From Sycobia sp. Sy_11 (taxonomy: Eukaryota; Arthropoda; Insecta; Hymenoptera; Epichrysomallidae), in contig JACCIC010000365.1 of NCBI GenBank assembly GCA_018907035.1, positions 107,552 to 171,551 of the forward strand: 64,000 bases of DNA, in the 5' to 3' direction. Below the pieces are notes generated by a model, which saw nothing but the letters and a program-made list of their open reading frames with translations, did not search any database and had not been told where the DNA came from. The translations under genes were made by a program, and so were the position numbers. Positions 22,220-33,425 of the stretch are shown here, in pieces. How positions within the stretch are numbered: the stretch's first letter is position 1; every line of letters begins with the position of its first letter.

Positions 22220-23411
22220 CGTGTGCTCGTGCCTGTTTATAAAAGGTGAGAAAGAAGTTCCCTCGTGCCGCCGCTGCGGCCACCTACAAAATTATGATTG
22301 GCTAATAGCCCGGCGTAGGCTCTGTTGCTAAGTGGTAAAAGCAGTTCGTCGGTTGGAAAAATCGTAATACGCGACAGCCTAGTCAGCGTCTACCTGTGCT
22401 ACCGGAGATCTTCTTATCACCGTGTATATATAGTTATACTTCGTCATGTAACTTGGACTTAGAATATGACTTTTATGTTCACGAACGACTTCATAAAATT
22501 ATAATTTCGGTTTTACGGCTTATAATTAATTACTACAAATAAAGTTCATTAGGCATAATTGTTGCGAAAGCTATGGTTCATCTATATGCAAAGTTTCGCT
22601 TAATTCTAACGATTTTTCAAGGCGTCTTTGAACGTAAAAGTTAGCGGCGATACGATAATTATTTATTTATGTGTATAAACGTTGACGGAGGAAGTTTTAC
22701 TGCGTACCTTTCTTACTGCGAATACCTTTATCTATGAATAATCTTCCTTTCTCGTAGGTTATTTTTGTCAAGACGCGTTGAGGAGCTTCGTCCTCTTAGA
22801 ATTTATTTAGTGCGCATTTCTGTAGTGTTTTCACAAATGTTCTTTCGTACTTCTATAAGTTTTAGACAATTATATAGTCAAAAATATTTTATTCGTCTAT
22901 AGGTAAGTTGTCGTCTTGTGGTAATCAGCGTACAGTAGGTCGGTTACCGTGCGTAGAGTGTCGGTGAGGTAAATCATTCATCGGTATGTTTCCACTCGTA
23001 GGTTGTCGGTAAAGTATTATGTCTGTCGGCGTTTAGCGTGTGTAAACCGTCGGTCAGTTAGTATCTTGCTGGTGCATTATCCTATGTCGATTGTCTGTAG
23101 GTGTATTACCATGAGTCGTCCGATGGGTAAGTAGTTTGTCTGTAGGTGCATTACCATGAGTCGTCGGATCGGTAAGTAGTTTGTCGGCAGGTGCATTATC
23201 AAGTGTTGATTGTCCGTATGGTCAAAAGGGCGTTGGCAGGTCTGTTACCGTGTGTGATTTCGTGTCGATAGTACGTAACGTCTTAATATATTTCACATAA
23301 TCCTAACTTGTACATGCAAGAATGTATTGATTACAAACAACATGATAAAGATTTTGAATACATCGATTACGAGTGTTATAATAAAGATTTCGAAGAGGGC
23401 CGGATGTTACA
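22220..23411 (-). repeat. Block X' (inverted copy of X, longer), LTR-like
   Basis: Reverse complement of X, read on the minus strand from TGTAACATCCGGCCCTC at 23411. It is about 450 bp longer than X, mainly through a minisatellite at about 22920-23250. On the minus strand it is preceded by the purine-rich AATTAAGGGTGGGGA and by the envelope-like ORF, which is the arrangement of a polypurine tract and a 3' LTR. Confidence 0.7.
22920..23250. repeat. 45-bp minisatellite inside X'
   Basis: Two clear units start at 23091 and 23136 (TTGTCTGTAGGTGTATTACC and TTGTCTGTAGGTGCATTACC), and a third partial unit starts at 23181. More diverged units built on GTCGGT/GGTGCATTA lie to the left. Block X has only one or two equivalent units near 20810-20860. 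Confidence 0.7.
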
Positions 23412-23420
23412 TCCCCACCC

Positions 23421-24086
23421 TTAATTGAAAGCATGGGGCAATGCGCTTGCTTCTTCTCGCTGATGACCCGCTGCTCGTAGTTGTAGTTCTTCTCGTAGCT
23501 CGTGAAGTGGTCGGCGCGGCTTTGTTGGCATTGTCCTTGAAGACCTTGCAGATCTGTCCCGTCGGGGCCTGCAAATGGGCGTTAAGCTGAGTGGCCTCGG
23601 TTGTTCGTCGTGGTTCGCCGGTGCTTCGACGTCTGCAGGTGTGGGCGTTGGCTTGCTCGCGTATAGCAACAGGTTTGTGACGGAGCTAAAGATTGCTCCC
23701 AGGAGCTTCATGCTGAGTCCATATATGCCGTATAACGCATAGCCGTGAATGGCCATGTTTACGACCGATGCTACAACTTGGAAAATTATCAATATCATTA
23801 GGATACCTGCTGACACGTTGTCAAATTGTAGGAAATCCTTCCATAGTTTATTCAATTTCGTTTCCGTCATTTCTTCCAAGTCTCTCATATTTATCAGATT
23901 TTTGTAGTTCGCCTGGCTCTGATACGTATCTCCTCCCTGTATTTTCCGTGCGATGTCCTCCAGAATGGCCGGTTTGTTCGACGGGAATATTTTGTGTTCC
24001 CGGAATTTTTCAAGCTCTTCCTTTGTATATATTCCGCCATTCGAGATATCGTCGATATCTTCGTACCTCCATGTTGGTCTGGTCAT
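23421..24086 (-). pseudogene. Envelope-type glycoprotein, C-terminal fragment
   Basis: A 221-codon minus-strand frame from an ATG at 24086, with a TAA just upstream. The first half has phrases such as GIYTKEELEKFREHKIFP and ILEDIARKIQGG. At about residues 92-145 is a long hydrophobic region (AGILMILIIFQVVASVV, then GYALYGIYGLSMKLLGAIF), giving one or two membrane spans. A charged Arg/Pro/Glu-rich tail follows, which may be partly out of frame. The layout is the stem, transmembrane anchor and cytoplasmic tail of a class of fusion glycoproteins seen in chuvirus-like viruses and in insect LTR elements that carry such genes. That assignment is from family knowledge and unchecked. The N-terminal ectodomain is absent: the array begins less than 80 bases upstream. 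Confidence 0.55.
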
Positions 24087-24977
24087 GGGATGCAGTGTTT
24101 AAGGTGGGAGTGCCCTTGCTGCTCATGGCATAAATTGGAAATGGCAAAGTTCATTTTATTTTAAACGCTGTAAAAGACAGCACGTATAATTTACCCAAAA
24201 TATCTTTAAAACTCTATAAAATAATAACAAATAAATATTTTTAACGGCAATGCAACTTAATAAAGTAACGAAATCATTTATAAATAACCGAGTTTATTTT
24301 TACATCCTTTTGTCCACGCCTGGAGTCATAAGAAAGAATTAATTATCTTGATTTTTCGACGTTTATCGATGAACATTCTTTTGCCATTCATACTGAGAAT
24401 TTATCAGAAATAAAAAAAGAAAAAACGAAAAACTTGCCAGTCCCATTTCCACAAAGTTTATGCTTTTTTCTTTAATAATTGATTTTTGAACCACAGAATT
24501 TTACAAATATATATTTTATTTTATACATTCCTTCTCTCTTTCCGTTCTATGACTTGAATCCTATAATAAATATAAATCTAATTTTGGATATACATTTATT
24601 AATAATTCTGTTTTTTTTTAATTATTAAGCTGCATTTCAGTTAATACTATTTATTTATTATTATTTTATAGTTTTAGATATATTGTGTATAAATTATATT
24701 AACTGTTATTTATAAGAACACGCATGAAATGAACTTCGACATTAATTTGAATGATCCATTGTTTTAAGCTGTAATTGTGTTACATAATTTATTATTTGTT
24801 AATACATTTCGGAACACTTAAAAAACATCTTTTGAAAATTCTTACGTGGTATATGAACATTTTTTGGTTTTGTTCCGAAAAAATTTAAAATTTAATTACT
24901 GACGTTATGTTGTTTCCTTTCATCATTGCCAGGTCATCTTACTATTTCAACGAACTGATTTTTTATGTCTTTGTATA

Positions 24978-25131
24978 ATATTTTTTATGTAAATACGTGT
25001 CCCTCTTTCGAAATTCGATTTGGTTTCGTAATACGGGTTACGAAAGAACAATTCTCATAAGAAACAGGGTTGATCGTGGAACAAAGCAATTGTTAATATT
25101 TCATTGAAGAACGAACCTTGCGACCCCAAAA
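24978..25131 (+). repeat. 154-bp direct repeat, left of Penelope-like insertion
   Basis: AATATTTTTTATGTAAATAC to GCGACCCCAAAA. This is normal unit sequence, present once in every other copy. Confidence 0.85.
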
Positions 25132-26104
25132 AAGAATGTAAAAACTTTGAACAATGCTCTTTTAAACCAGAAGTAATATGTGAGCTACGTAAACTATATT
25201 TATGCTCATAAATTCTCTTATTTAAATATCTACCTGTTTGTCCAATATAGTATTTATCACAATCCATGCAATTAATATTGTAAACAACTCCTGACTTTAA
25301 GCATAAATCATCCTTATCTGTGCAATTATTAAACAATCTACTTAAATTATTGCGATTTTTAAAGAAAATTTGAATGTTATATTTCCGAAAATTTCTTTTT
25401 ATTCTTTCAGATAATCCTTGAACATATGGTAAGACAATAATTTTGCCGCCGTTAAAATCAATTCCTGCACTGTGTCTATTTTCGGTATTATAAATGTCAA
25501 ACAATCTCTCCGCAATCAATCTATTAATAAATTGAATTGGATAGCCATTATTAATAAAAGTCTCTCTTACTATCTGTAAATTATTTTGTCTAAAATCTTT
25601 ATGTGACAATTTAATTGCTCTGTCAATGACACCTTTCAATGCTCCAATTTTGTTTCCGAATTGATGGTGTGAATTAAAATCTAAAAACCTACCTGACCAA
25701 GTAGGCTTTCTGTACCAATTAAGTTTTACCTTATTATTACTACATCTAATTACATTAATGTCCAAAAAACTTAACTGACTATTTACTTCAACCTCCCTTG
25801 TAAATTTAATTCTGTCATGTACAGAATTGAAAACATCCACCATTTCATCCACAAAAACTTCTGGAACAATTGTAAAGATATCATCAACATATCTCTTAAA
25901 TATCATTGGTTCAGAAAGCAATTTTGACAAGGCTATACTTTCCAACTTTTCCATAACTAAATTAGCTATAACCGGTGACAAAGGCGACCCCATTGGACAT
26001 CCGTATTTTTGTTCATAAAATTTATTATCAAATGAAAAAATTGTGTTATTAAAAACCAAATTCATTGCTTTAATAAATTCATTCATTGTCAATTTTGTAT
26101 GCAA
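25055..26104 (-). CDS. Penelope-like RT / GIY-YIG endonuclease, truncated
   Basis: 349 codons open on the minus strand. The frame begins inside RT: KYGCPMGSPLSPVIANLVME near residues 34-53, then the catalytic YVDDIF near residues 72-77, QLSFLDINV and LNWYRKPTWSGRFLDF. After the thumb region and a linker, a GIY-YIG domain starts at about residue 275: VVYNINCMDCDKYYIGQTG, then LNKRIYEHKYSLR. This RT plus GIY-YIG order is diagnostic of Penelope-like elements. The N-terminal RT motifs are missing. The last 24 or so residues (from LGSQGSFFNE) are read through from the flanking unit repeat, so the true C-terminus is also lost. The fragment is open but not functional. Confidence 0.9.
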   Translation of the reverse strand: MHTKLTMNEFIKAMNLVFNNTIFSFDNKFYEQKYGCPMGSPLSPVIANLVMEKLESIALSKLLSEPMIFKRYVDDIFTIVPEVFVDEMVDVFNSVHDRIKFTREVEVNSQLSFLDINVIRCSNNKVKLNWYRKPTWSGRFLDFNSHHQFGNKIGALKGVIDRAIKLSHKDFRQNNLQIVRETFINNGYPIQFINRLIAERLFDIYNTENRHSAGIDFNGGKIIVLPYVQGLSERIKRNFRKYNIQIFFKNRNNLSRLFNNCTDKDDLCLKSGVVYNINCMDCDKYYIGQTGRYLNKRIYEHKYSLRSSHITSGLKEHCSKFLHSFLGSQGSFFNEILTIALFHDQPCFL

Positions 26105-26187
26105 ATTAAGTTCATTCCACTTTTCAATTTATTAATAGACTGATTGCTGAGAGATTGTTTGACATTGATAATACCGAATACAAATAC
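25131..26187 (-). mobile_element. Penelope-like retroelement, 5'-truncated, inserted in array copy 1
   Basis: The 1.06-kb insert interrupts unit sequence and is flanked by a 154-bp direct repeat. It codes on the minus strand for the later part of a Penelope-type RT followed by a GIY-YIG endonuclease. The last 50 or so bases at its 5' side (26125-26176) are an inverted copy of its own coding sequence. Confidence 0.85.
26125..26176 (+). repeat. Inverted 52-bp copy of the Penelope coding region
   Basis: CAATTTATTAATAGACTGAT to ATAATACCG matches the reverse complement of 25483-25534 at 49 of 52 positions. It sits at the 5' end of the truncated element. Confidence 0.8.
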
Positions 26188-26342
26188 AATATTTTTTATG
26201 TAAATACGTGTCCCTCTTTCGAAATTCGATTTGGTTTCATAATACGGGTTACGAAAGAACAATTCTCATAAGAAGCAGGGTTGATCGTGGAACAAAGCAG
26301 TTGTTAATATTTCATTGAAGAACCAACCTTGCGACCCCAAAA
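26188..26342 (+). repeat. 154-bp direct repeat, right of Penelope-like insertion
   Basis: Second copy of the segment at 24978-25131, with a few substitutions (for example GAAACAGGG against GAAGCAGGG). The unit then continues normally. Confidence 0.85.
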
Positions 26343-26982
26343 TTTAACTGAATCATTTTATTTATAAATCTTGCTGTATACCAAATTTCATCACTTACTC
26401 ATCGTCTCTTTTATATATTGAATTTTTATTAAGTATAGTAGGTGGAATGTTAAAATAAAGATACACGAAATGATCTTTTAACATGATCTTTATTATGTAA
26501 ACATATGTGTCCACTGGGTCTTATTACGATTTGCGTCTTTGCTGTCCTGCGCGGCAAATGATTTATGAGTTTATTGTTTAGTTGTCTGATGTGTTTTTAT
26601 AGGTTTTAAATTTCTCACAAAGGCTTACAGAGATTTCAATTTCGAGTACTGCAGTGAGTCTTGCGTTGTCCTTTCCTTTGAACAGACGCCTTTCTTTCCT
26701 CGTTTGAAATAAAATTCATGTTAAAAGATTATTTCGTGTATCTTTATTTTAACATTCCACCTACTATATTTAATAAAAATTCAATAGAAACATTTGGTGT
26801 TTTCAGGTCAAAAAATATTTCAGTATTTTACATATAGAAATCACTTATTTTGTATATATGATTAAGTAATTATTTAGCCATAAATATTTTTTGTTTAATT
26901 TAAAATAAAAAAAAAAAATTTTAATGAACAAAATTGTTTTTCATGGTATCGGATTAAATATAATAGACATTTATGCGCTATA

Positions 26983-27024
<42 letters not shown>

Positions 27025-30000
27025 AAGTAAGTGTTTCACCAACAATATAATTAGATATATTTCTATGTGTCACTTGGTCATAGCCAGAAGTCTGACTATT
27101 TGAAACATCTGATTTTTAATTTCGTTATATAATATTTTTTGTTATAACATAGTCCTGTCAACTTGACACTATATAATTCTATAGTGTCGTATTAGTATTA
27201 AAAAAGTGAGACTCTCAACAAAAAAGAAAAGCATCGACGTTTATCAGAATATATAATGAAAAATATAAAAATTACAAAGAACATTGTCTATTGTAAAATG
27301 TAGGACGTCAGGTATATGTAACAAATGTGCGATATTTTAACGAGGCACATTGTTTTTAGTAATGAATCGCAGATGTTATAAACTACTTTTTTAAAACGTA
27401 AAGAATATTCTACTTATTAGTGCGCATTAAGAATGAGTTGCAAAGTTTTCAATAAACTGGATACATATATAGAAGAGAAAAAATTTAACGAAATACCGAA
27501 ACATCAAAATGGTAATGTATTTTGAAATACTTTGTAGTTTAGATTTTGTATTTATATTTAACGTTTAATTATATTTAAATCAATTTACTTCTCAGTAATA
27601 ACATTTATAAATTAATATAAAACTGTATTTGGTATAGCACTTCCACTGGCTCCCTTTGTTCACGATTTACCAGTGTTTCATGTAATTGTGGTAAATATAT
27701 AGATACATTGTAAAAAAAGTTACGCATGTGAAAAATTTTTTTGTGCAAACAGTTTTCTTTCTAGTGTATTCTGAAATACTTTGTAGTTTAGGTTTTGTAT
27801 TTGTATTTAATGTTTAATTATATTTAAATCAATTCAATTCTGAGTAATAACATTTATAATTTAATATAAAAGTGTATTTGGTATAGCACTTCCACTGGCT
27901 CCCTTTGTTCACGATTTACCAGTGTTTAATGTAATTAGTGGTAAATATATAGATACATTGAAAAAAAATTTACGCATGTGAAAACAGCTTTCTTTCTAGT
28001 GAATATTCTGAAATATTAATTTTAAAGGGTTATAACAAATTTTAACAGGAAGATTGATATGAATGTAACATTAAATTAAATACTGTGATGCGTCATATTT
28101 AAAAAATTATGACAAAAGTTTGTTCAGGTATAATTAAATTAAGCATTTTCAATTTACTACTTAACTTTATCTTAAAAAACTGAACAAAGTTCATTATTCT
28201 TAATTTCTGATGAAATAAACTTGGTAACTCACGTTTAATTTTTATGAAGTTTGATATTTTAATAAACTATTATAGAGATTTGCAGCATTAAGACTCCTCA
28301 TAAGAATTATTCAGACTTTTAACGGTTTTGATTGTACTGTAGCAATCCTTTCTCAGCAGCAACGTTACATGTTTTGTTGCCAAGAATGTTCTATTTTTTA
28401 GCTCTAATTCAGAATGAGATTGATTATAAGTAATAAACTCAAATAATTACAATGAGAGTTTTTTTTATAACAACCAAAGTGCCTATTGAAAGTAATGATT
28501 AGTAAATATATGGATATTTCTGAAAAAATGTGAGGCATGTGGAGTATTTTACAATGAAGACTTTTCATTATAGTGAAAATTCTGAATGTTTTATTTAATG
28601 CGTTCTAAAGAAATTTTACAATACAATGGACACGAATGTAACCTCTTCATTCAAATATTTTCAGCAATTGATGAAATAATATAATACTTGATAATTCAAA
28701 AATCATGTACAAATGTTCTTTCAAGGTATAATTAAATTAATGCAGTTAAATTGATTCATCAACTTTATTCTAAAAAACTCAAGCAAGGCAAGGCAGTTTT
28801 ACAGTCTGATGAAATAAACATACTTAGGCGTATTTAAGTTTTATAAATTTATATATTTGATGAAATTATTTAGAGAGTCGCAGAATTGTAAAGCACCATA
28901 GAAATCACGCAAACCATTAACAAGTTGAATGTACTAGGCTAACTTTTCATTATAGTGAATATTCTAAATATTTTAATGCAATGAATAATTATGTTAATGC
29001 AGTTAAATTTATTCATCAAATTTATGTTAAAAAACTGTCTTTTTATGTATTTTATAAAAAATTTATATAAAATACTTGCCGAAACTTCCAAATATATTAA
29101 GACAAAAAATATTCTATACTTCAATTAAAAATAAGTTCAGTGGTATCGTCCGATGTCCTACCAATTGTGATAAAGTTAAACGCTGTAAATGACAGCACGT
29201 ATAATTTACCCAAAATATCTTTAAAACTCTATAAAATAATAATAAATAAATATTTTTAACGGCAATGCAACTTAATAAAGTAACGAAATCATTTATAAAT
29301 AACCGAGTTTATTTTTACATCCTTTTGTCCACGCCTGGAGTCATAAGAAAGAATTAATTATCTTGATTTTTCGACGTTTATCGATGAACATTCTTTTGCC
29401 ATTCATACTGAGAATTTATCAGAAATAAAAAAAGAAAAAACGAAAAACTTGCCAGTCCCATTTCCACAAAGTTTATGCTTTTTTCTTTAATAATTGATTT
29501 TTGAACCACAGAATTTTACAAATATATATTTTATTTTATACATTCCTTCTCTCTTTCCGTTCTATGACTTGAATCCTATAATAAATATAAATCTAATTTT
29601 GGATATACATTTATTAATAATTCTGTTTTTTTTTAATTATTAAGCTGCATTTCAGTTAATACTATTTATTTATTATTATTTTATAGTTTTAGATATATTG
29701 TGTATAAATTATATTAACTGTTATTTATAAGAACAAGCATGAAATGAACTTCGACATTAATGTGAATGATCCATTGTTTTAAGCTGTAATTGTGTTACAT
29801 AATTTATTATTTGTTAATACATTTCGGAATACTTAAAAAACATCTTTTGAAAATTCTTACGTGGTATATGAACATTTTTTGGTTTTGTTCCGAAAAAATT
29901 TAAAATTTAATTACTGACGTTATGTTGTTTCCTTTCATCATTGCCAGGTCATCTTACTATTTCAACGAACTGATTTTTTATGTCTTTGTATAATATTTTT

Positions 30001-30220
30001 TATGTAAATACGTATCCCTGTTTCGAAATTCGATTTGGTTTCATAATACGGGTTACGAAAGAACAATTCTCATAAGAAACAGGGTTGATCGTGGAACAAA
30101 GCAGTTGTTAATATTTCATTGAAGAACCAACCTTGCGACCCCAAAATTTAACTGAATCATTTTATTTATAAATCTTGCTGTATACCAAATTTCATCACTT
30201 ACTCATCGTCTCTTTTATAT

Positions 30221-30589
30221 ATTGAACTTTTATTAAGTATAGTAGGTGGAATGTTAAAATAAAGATACACGAAATGATCTTTTAACATGATCTTTACTAT
30301 GTAAACATATGTGTCCACTGGGTCTTATTACGATTTGCGTCTTTGCTGTCCTGCGCGGCAAATGATTTATGAGTTTATTGTTTAGTTGTCTCATGTGTTT
30401 TTATAGGTTTTAAATTTCTCACAAAGGCTTACAGAGTTTTCAATTTCGAGTACTGCAGTGAGTCTTGCGTTGTCCTTTCCTTTGAACAGACGCCTTTCTT
30501 TCCTCGTTTGAAATAAAATTCATGTTAAAAAATTATTTCGTGTATCTTTATTTTAACATCCCACCTACTATATTTAATAAAAATTCAAT
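30221..30589. mobile_element. Inverted-repeat (MITE-like) element in array unit (copy 2 shown)
   Basis: Ends are imperfect inverted repeats of about 70 bp: left ATTGAACTTTTATTAAGTAT, AGTAGGTGGAATGTTAAAAT, AAAGATACACGAAATGATC; right is the reverse complement up to AAATTCAAT. The middle, about 230 bp, has no coding capacity. It recurs at the same place in every unit and in the isolated copy at 10724-11093, so it predates amplification. The inner TGTTAAAAT/ATTTTAACA could instead mark a solo LTR, but the repeat continues outside them. Confidence 0.55.
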
Positions 30590-30810
30590 AGCAACATTTG
30601 GTGTTTTTAGGTCAAAAAATATTTCAGTATTTTAAATATAGAAATCACTTATTTTGTATATATGATTAAGTAATTATTTAGCCATAAATATTTTTTGTTT
30701 AATTTAAAATAAAAAAAAAAAATTTTAATGAACAAAATTGTTTTTCATGGTATCGGATTAAATATAATAGACATTTATGCGCTATACTTATATATAATAT
30801 ATATAATATT

Positions 30811-30842
<32 letters not shown>

Positions 30843-30972
30843 CTCAAGTAAGTGTTTCACCAACAATATAATTAGATATATTTCTATGTGTCACTTGGTC
30901 ATAGCCAGAAGTCTGACTATTTGAAACATCTGATTTTTAATTTCGTTATATAATATTTTTTGTTATAACATA

Positions 30973-31398
30973 TATTTCTGAATTGAAAAAAACATTTTAG
31001 AGAAATTTCATATAAAATTCATGATACATTTTAAGGGTGTTAAATTTCTTAATTTGCTAAAAACACATCAAACTCGTTTAACTATTTTACTTTTGTTAAT
31101 AGTTCTTTTATTGAAGATAGTATAATCAAAGTATAATACAGTGCTGTATAATAAATAAGAGAGTCTCCTAATTCGGAACTCTATTGCAGACGGTGATATG
31201 CTGCAAGGTCATATATAAGCATTCAGCGCCAGTACAGACTCCAGTCAATGTTTGTTTTCTAATTCTTAGAAGAAATGCGCCGGCACTTGGAATATATGCT
31301 ACGAACTGGGCAGATCAGTTACGCGAATTCGTTGGGTTTTTTGCCACCGGCGTCAGTCGTCATTTATTGTTCCAATATTCAAGTTCTATAAATGTATA
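30973..31398 (+). repeat. 426-bp segment present in copies 2-6, absent from copy 1
   Basis: Copy 1 reads AACATAGTCCTG across the junction; copy 2 has 426 extra bases between AACATA and GTCCTG. The segment contains GGTCATATATAAGCATTCAG, a TATA-like box, followed about 20 bases on by CAGACTCCAGTCAATG. No terminal inverted repeat or poly-A tail is clear. Homologous segments lie at the same place in copies 3-6. Confidence 0.75.
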
Positions 31399-31679
31399 GT
31401 CCTGTCAACTTGACACTATATAATTCTATAGTGCCGTATTAATATTAAAAAAGTGAGACTGTCAACAAAAAAGAAAAGCATCGACGTTTATTAGAATATA
31501 TAATGAAAAATATAAAAATTACAAAGAACATTGTCTATTGTAAAATGTAGGACGTCAGGTATATGTAACAAATGTGCGATATTTTAACGAGGCACATTGT
31601 TTTTAGTAATTAATCGCAGATGTTATAAACTACTTTTTTAAAACGTAAAGAATATTCTACTTATTAGTGCGCATTAAGA

Positions 31680-31772
31680 ATGAGTTGCAAAGTTTTCAAT
31701 AAACTGGATACATATATAGAAGAGAAAAAATTTAACGAAATACAGAAACATCAAAATGGTAATGTATTTTGA
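31680..31772 (+). CDS. 30-codon exon-like ORF repeated in each unit (copy 2 shown)
   Basis: ATG at 31680 opens MSCKVFNKLDTYIEEKKFN, then EIQKHQNGNVF and a stop. Copy 1 has Pro for Gln in the second phrase. The phrase AAAATGGTAATG near the end could be a splice donor, which would make this a short first coding exon. It recurs in copies 1-6 at the period of the array. No downstream exon or family was recognised, so it may be fortuitous. Confidence 0.2.
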   Translation: MSCKVFNKLDTYIEEKKFNEIQKHQNGNVF

Positions 31773-32262
31773 AATACTTTGTAGTTTAGATTTTGTATTT
31801 ATATTTAACGTTTAATTATATTTAAATCAATTTACTTCTCAGTAATAACATTTATAAATTAATATAAAAGTGTATTTGGTATAGCACTTCCACTGGCTCC
31901 CTTTGTTCACGATTTACCAGTGTTTCATGTAATTGTGGTAAATATATAGATACATTGTAAAAAAAGTTACGCATGTGAAAAATTTTATTGTGCAAACAGT
32001 TTTCTTTCTAGTGTATTCTGAAATACTTTGTAGTTTAGGTTTTGTATTTGTATTTAATGTTTAATTATATTTAAATCAATTCAATTCTCAGTAATAACAT
32101 TTATAATTTAATATAAATGTGTATTTGGTATAGCACTTCCACTGGCTCCCTTTGTTCACGATTTACCAGTGTTTAATGTAATTAGTGGTAAATATATAGA
32201 TACATTGAAAAAAAATTTACGCATGTGAAAACAGCTTTCTTTCTAGTGAATATTCTGAAATA
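31761..32262 (+). repeat. Internal duplication of about 250 bp within the unit (copy 2 shown)
   Basis: The block starting TTTTGAAATACTTTGTAGTT near 31767 recurs from TTCTGAAATACTTTGTAGTT near 32016. Both halves share GTATAGCACTTCCACTGGCT and CCCTTTGTTCACGATTTACC. Looser copies of the TTTCTAGTGAATATTCTGAA-type phrase continue at about 32245, 32810 and 33193, giving a higher-order pattern inside each unit. Confidence 0.8.
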
Positions 32263-33425
32263 TTAATTTTAAAGGGTTATAAAAAATTTTAACAGGAAGA
32301 TTGATATGAATGTAACATTAAATTAAATACTGTGATGCGTCATAATTAAAAAATTATGTACAAAAGTTTGTTCAGGTATAATTAAATTAAGCATTTTCAA
32401 TTTATTACTTAACTTTATCTTAAAAAACTCAACAAAGTTCATTATTCTTAATTTCTGATGAAATAAACTTGGTAACTCACGTTTAATTTTTATGAAGTTT
32501 GATATTTTGATAAACTATTATAGAGATTTGCAGCATTAAGACTCGTCATAAGAATTATTCAGACTTTTAACGGTTTTGATTGTACTGTAGCAATCATTTC
32601 TCAGCAGCAACGTTACATGTTTTGTTGCCAAGAATGTTCTATTTTTTAGCTCTAATTCAGAATGAGATTGATTATAAGTAATAAACTCAAATAATTACAA
32701 TGAGAGTTTTTTTTATAACAACCAAAGTGCCTATTGAAAGTAATGATTAGTAAATATATGGATATTTCTGAAAAAATGTGAGGCATGTGGAGTATTTTAC
32801 AATGAAGACTTTTCATTGTAGTGAAAATTCTGAATATTTTATTTAATGCGTTCTAAAGAAATTTTACAATACAATGGACACGAATGTAACCTCTTCATTC
32901 AAATATTTTCAGCAATTGATGAAATAATATAATACTTGATAATTCAAAAATCATGTACAAATGTTCTTTCAAGGTATAATTAAATTAATGCAGTTAAATT
33001 GATTCATCAACTTTATTCTAAAAAACTCAAGCAAGGCAAGGCAGTTTTAAAGTCTGATGAAATAAATATACTTAGACGTATTTAAGTTTTATAAATTTAT
33101 ATATTTGATGAAATTATTTAGAGAGTCGCAGAATTGTAAAGCACCATAGAAATCACGCAAACCATTAACAAGTTGAATGTACTAGGCTAACTTTTCATTA
33201 TAGTGAATATTCTAAATATTTTAATGCAATGAATAATTATGTTAATGCAGTTAAATTTATTCATCAAATTTATGTTAAAAAACTGTCTTTTTATGTATTT
33301 TATAAAAAATTTATATAAAATACTTGCCGAAACTTCCAAATATATTAAGACAAAAAATATTCTATACTTCAATTAAAAATAAGTTCAGTGGTATCGTCCG
33401 ATGTCCTACCAATTGTGATAAAGTT

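Larger units (their letters stand above)
24163..29177 (+). repeat. Array copy 1 (diverged edge copy, with Penelope insertion)
   Basis: Differs from copies 2-6 at scattered bases, carries the Penelope-like insertion and its 154-bp flanking duplication, and lacks the 426-bp segment: TTATAACATA is followed directly by GTCCTGTCAAC near 27146. Confidence 0.9.
29178..33425 (+). repeat. Array copy 2
   Basis: 4248 bp, complete. Its TA tract (30790-30842) is interrupted by ATATTTATAATAT-type units, unlike the other copies. Confidence 0.95.

Noticed and set aside
28939..29124. 61-codon - strand frame recurring in each array copy
   Set aside because: Starts with TTG and is Ile/Phe/Lys-rich as expected from AT-rich DNA.
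31184..31399. 71-codon frame recurring in copies 2-6 of the array
   Set aside because: Starts with TTG, has no domain, and lies within the 426-bp segment; recurrence is explained by the array itself.
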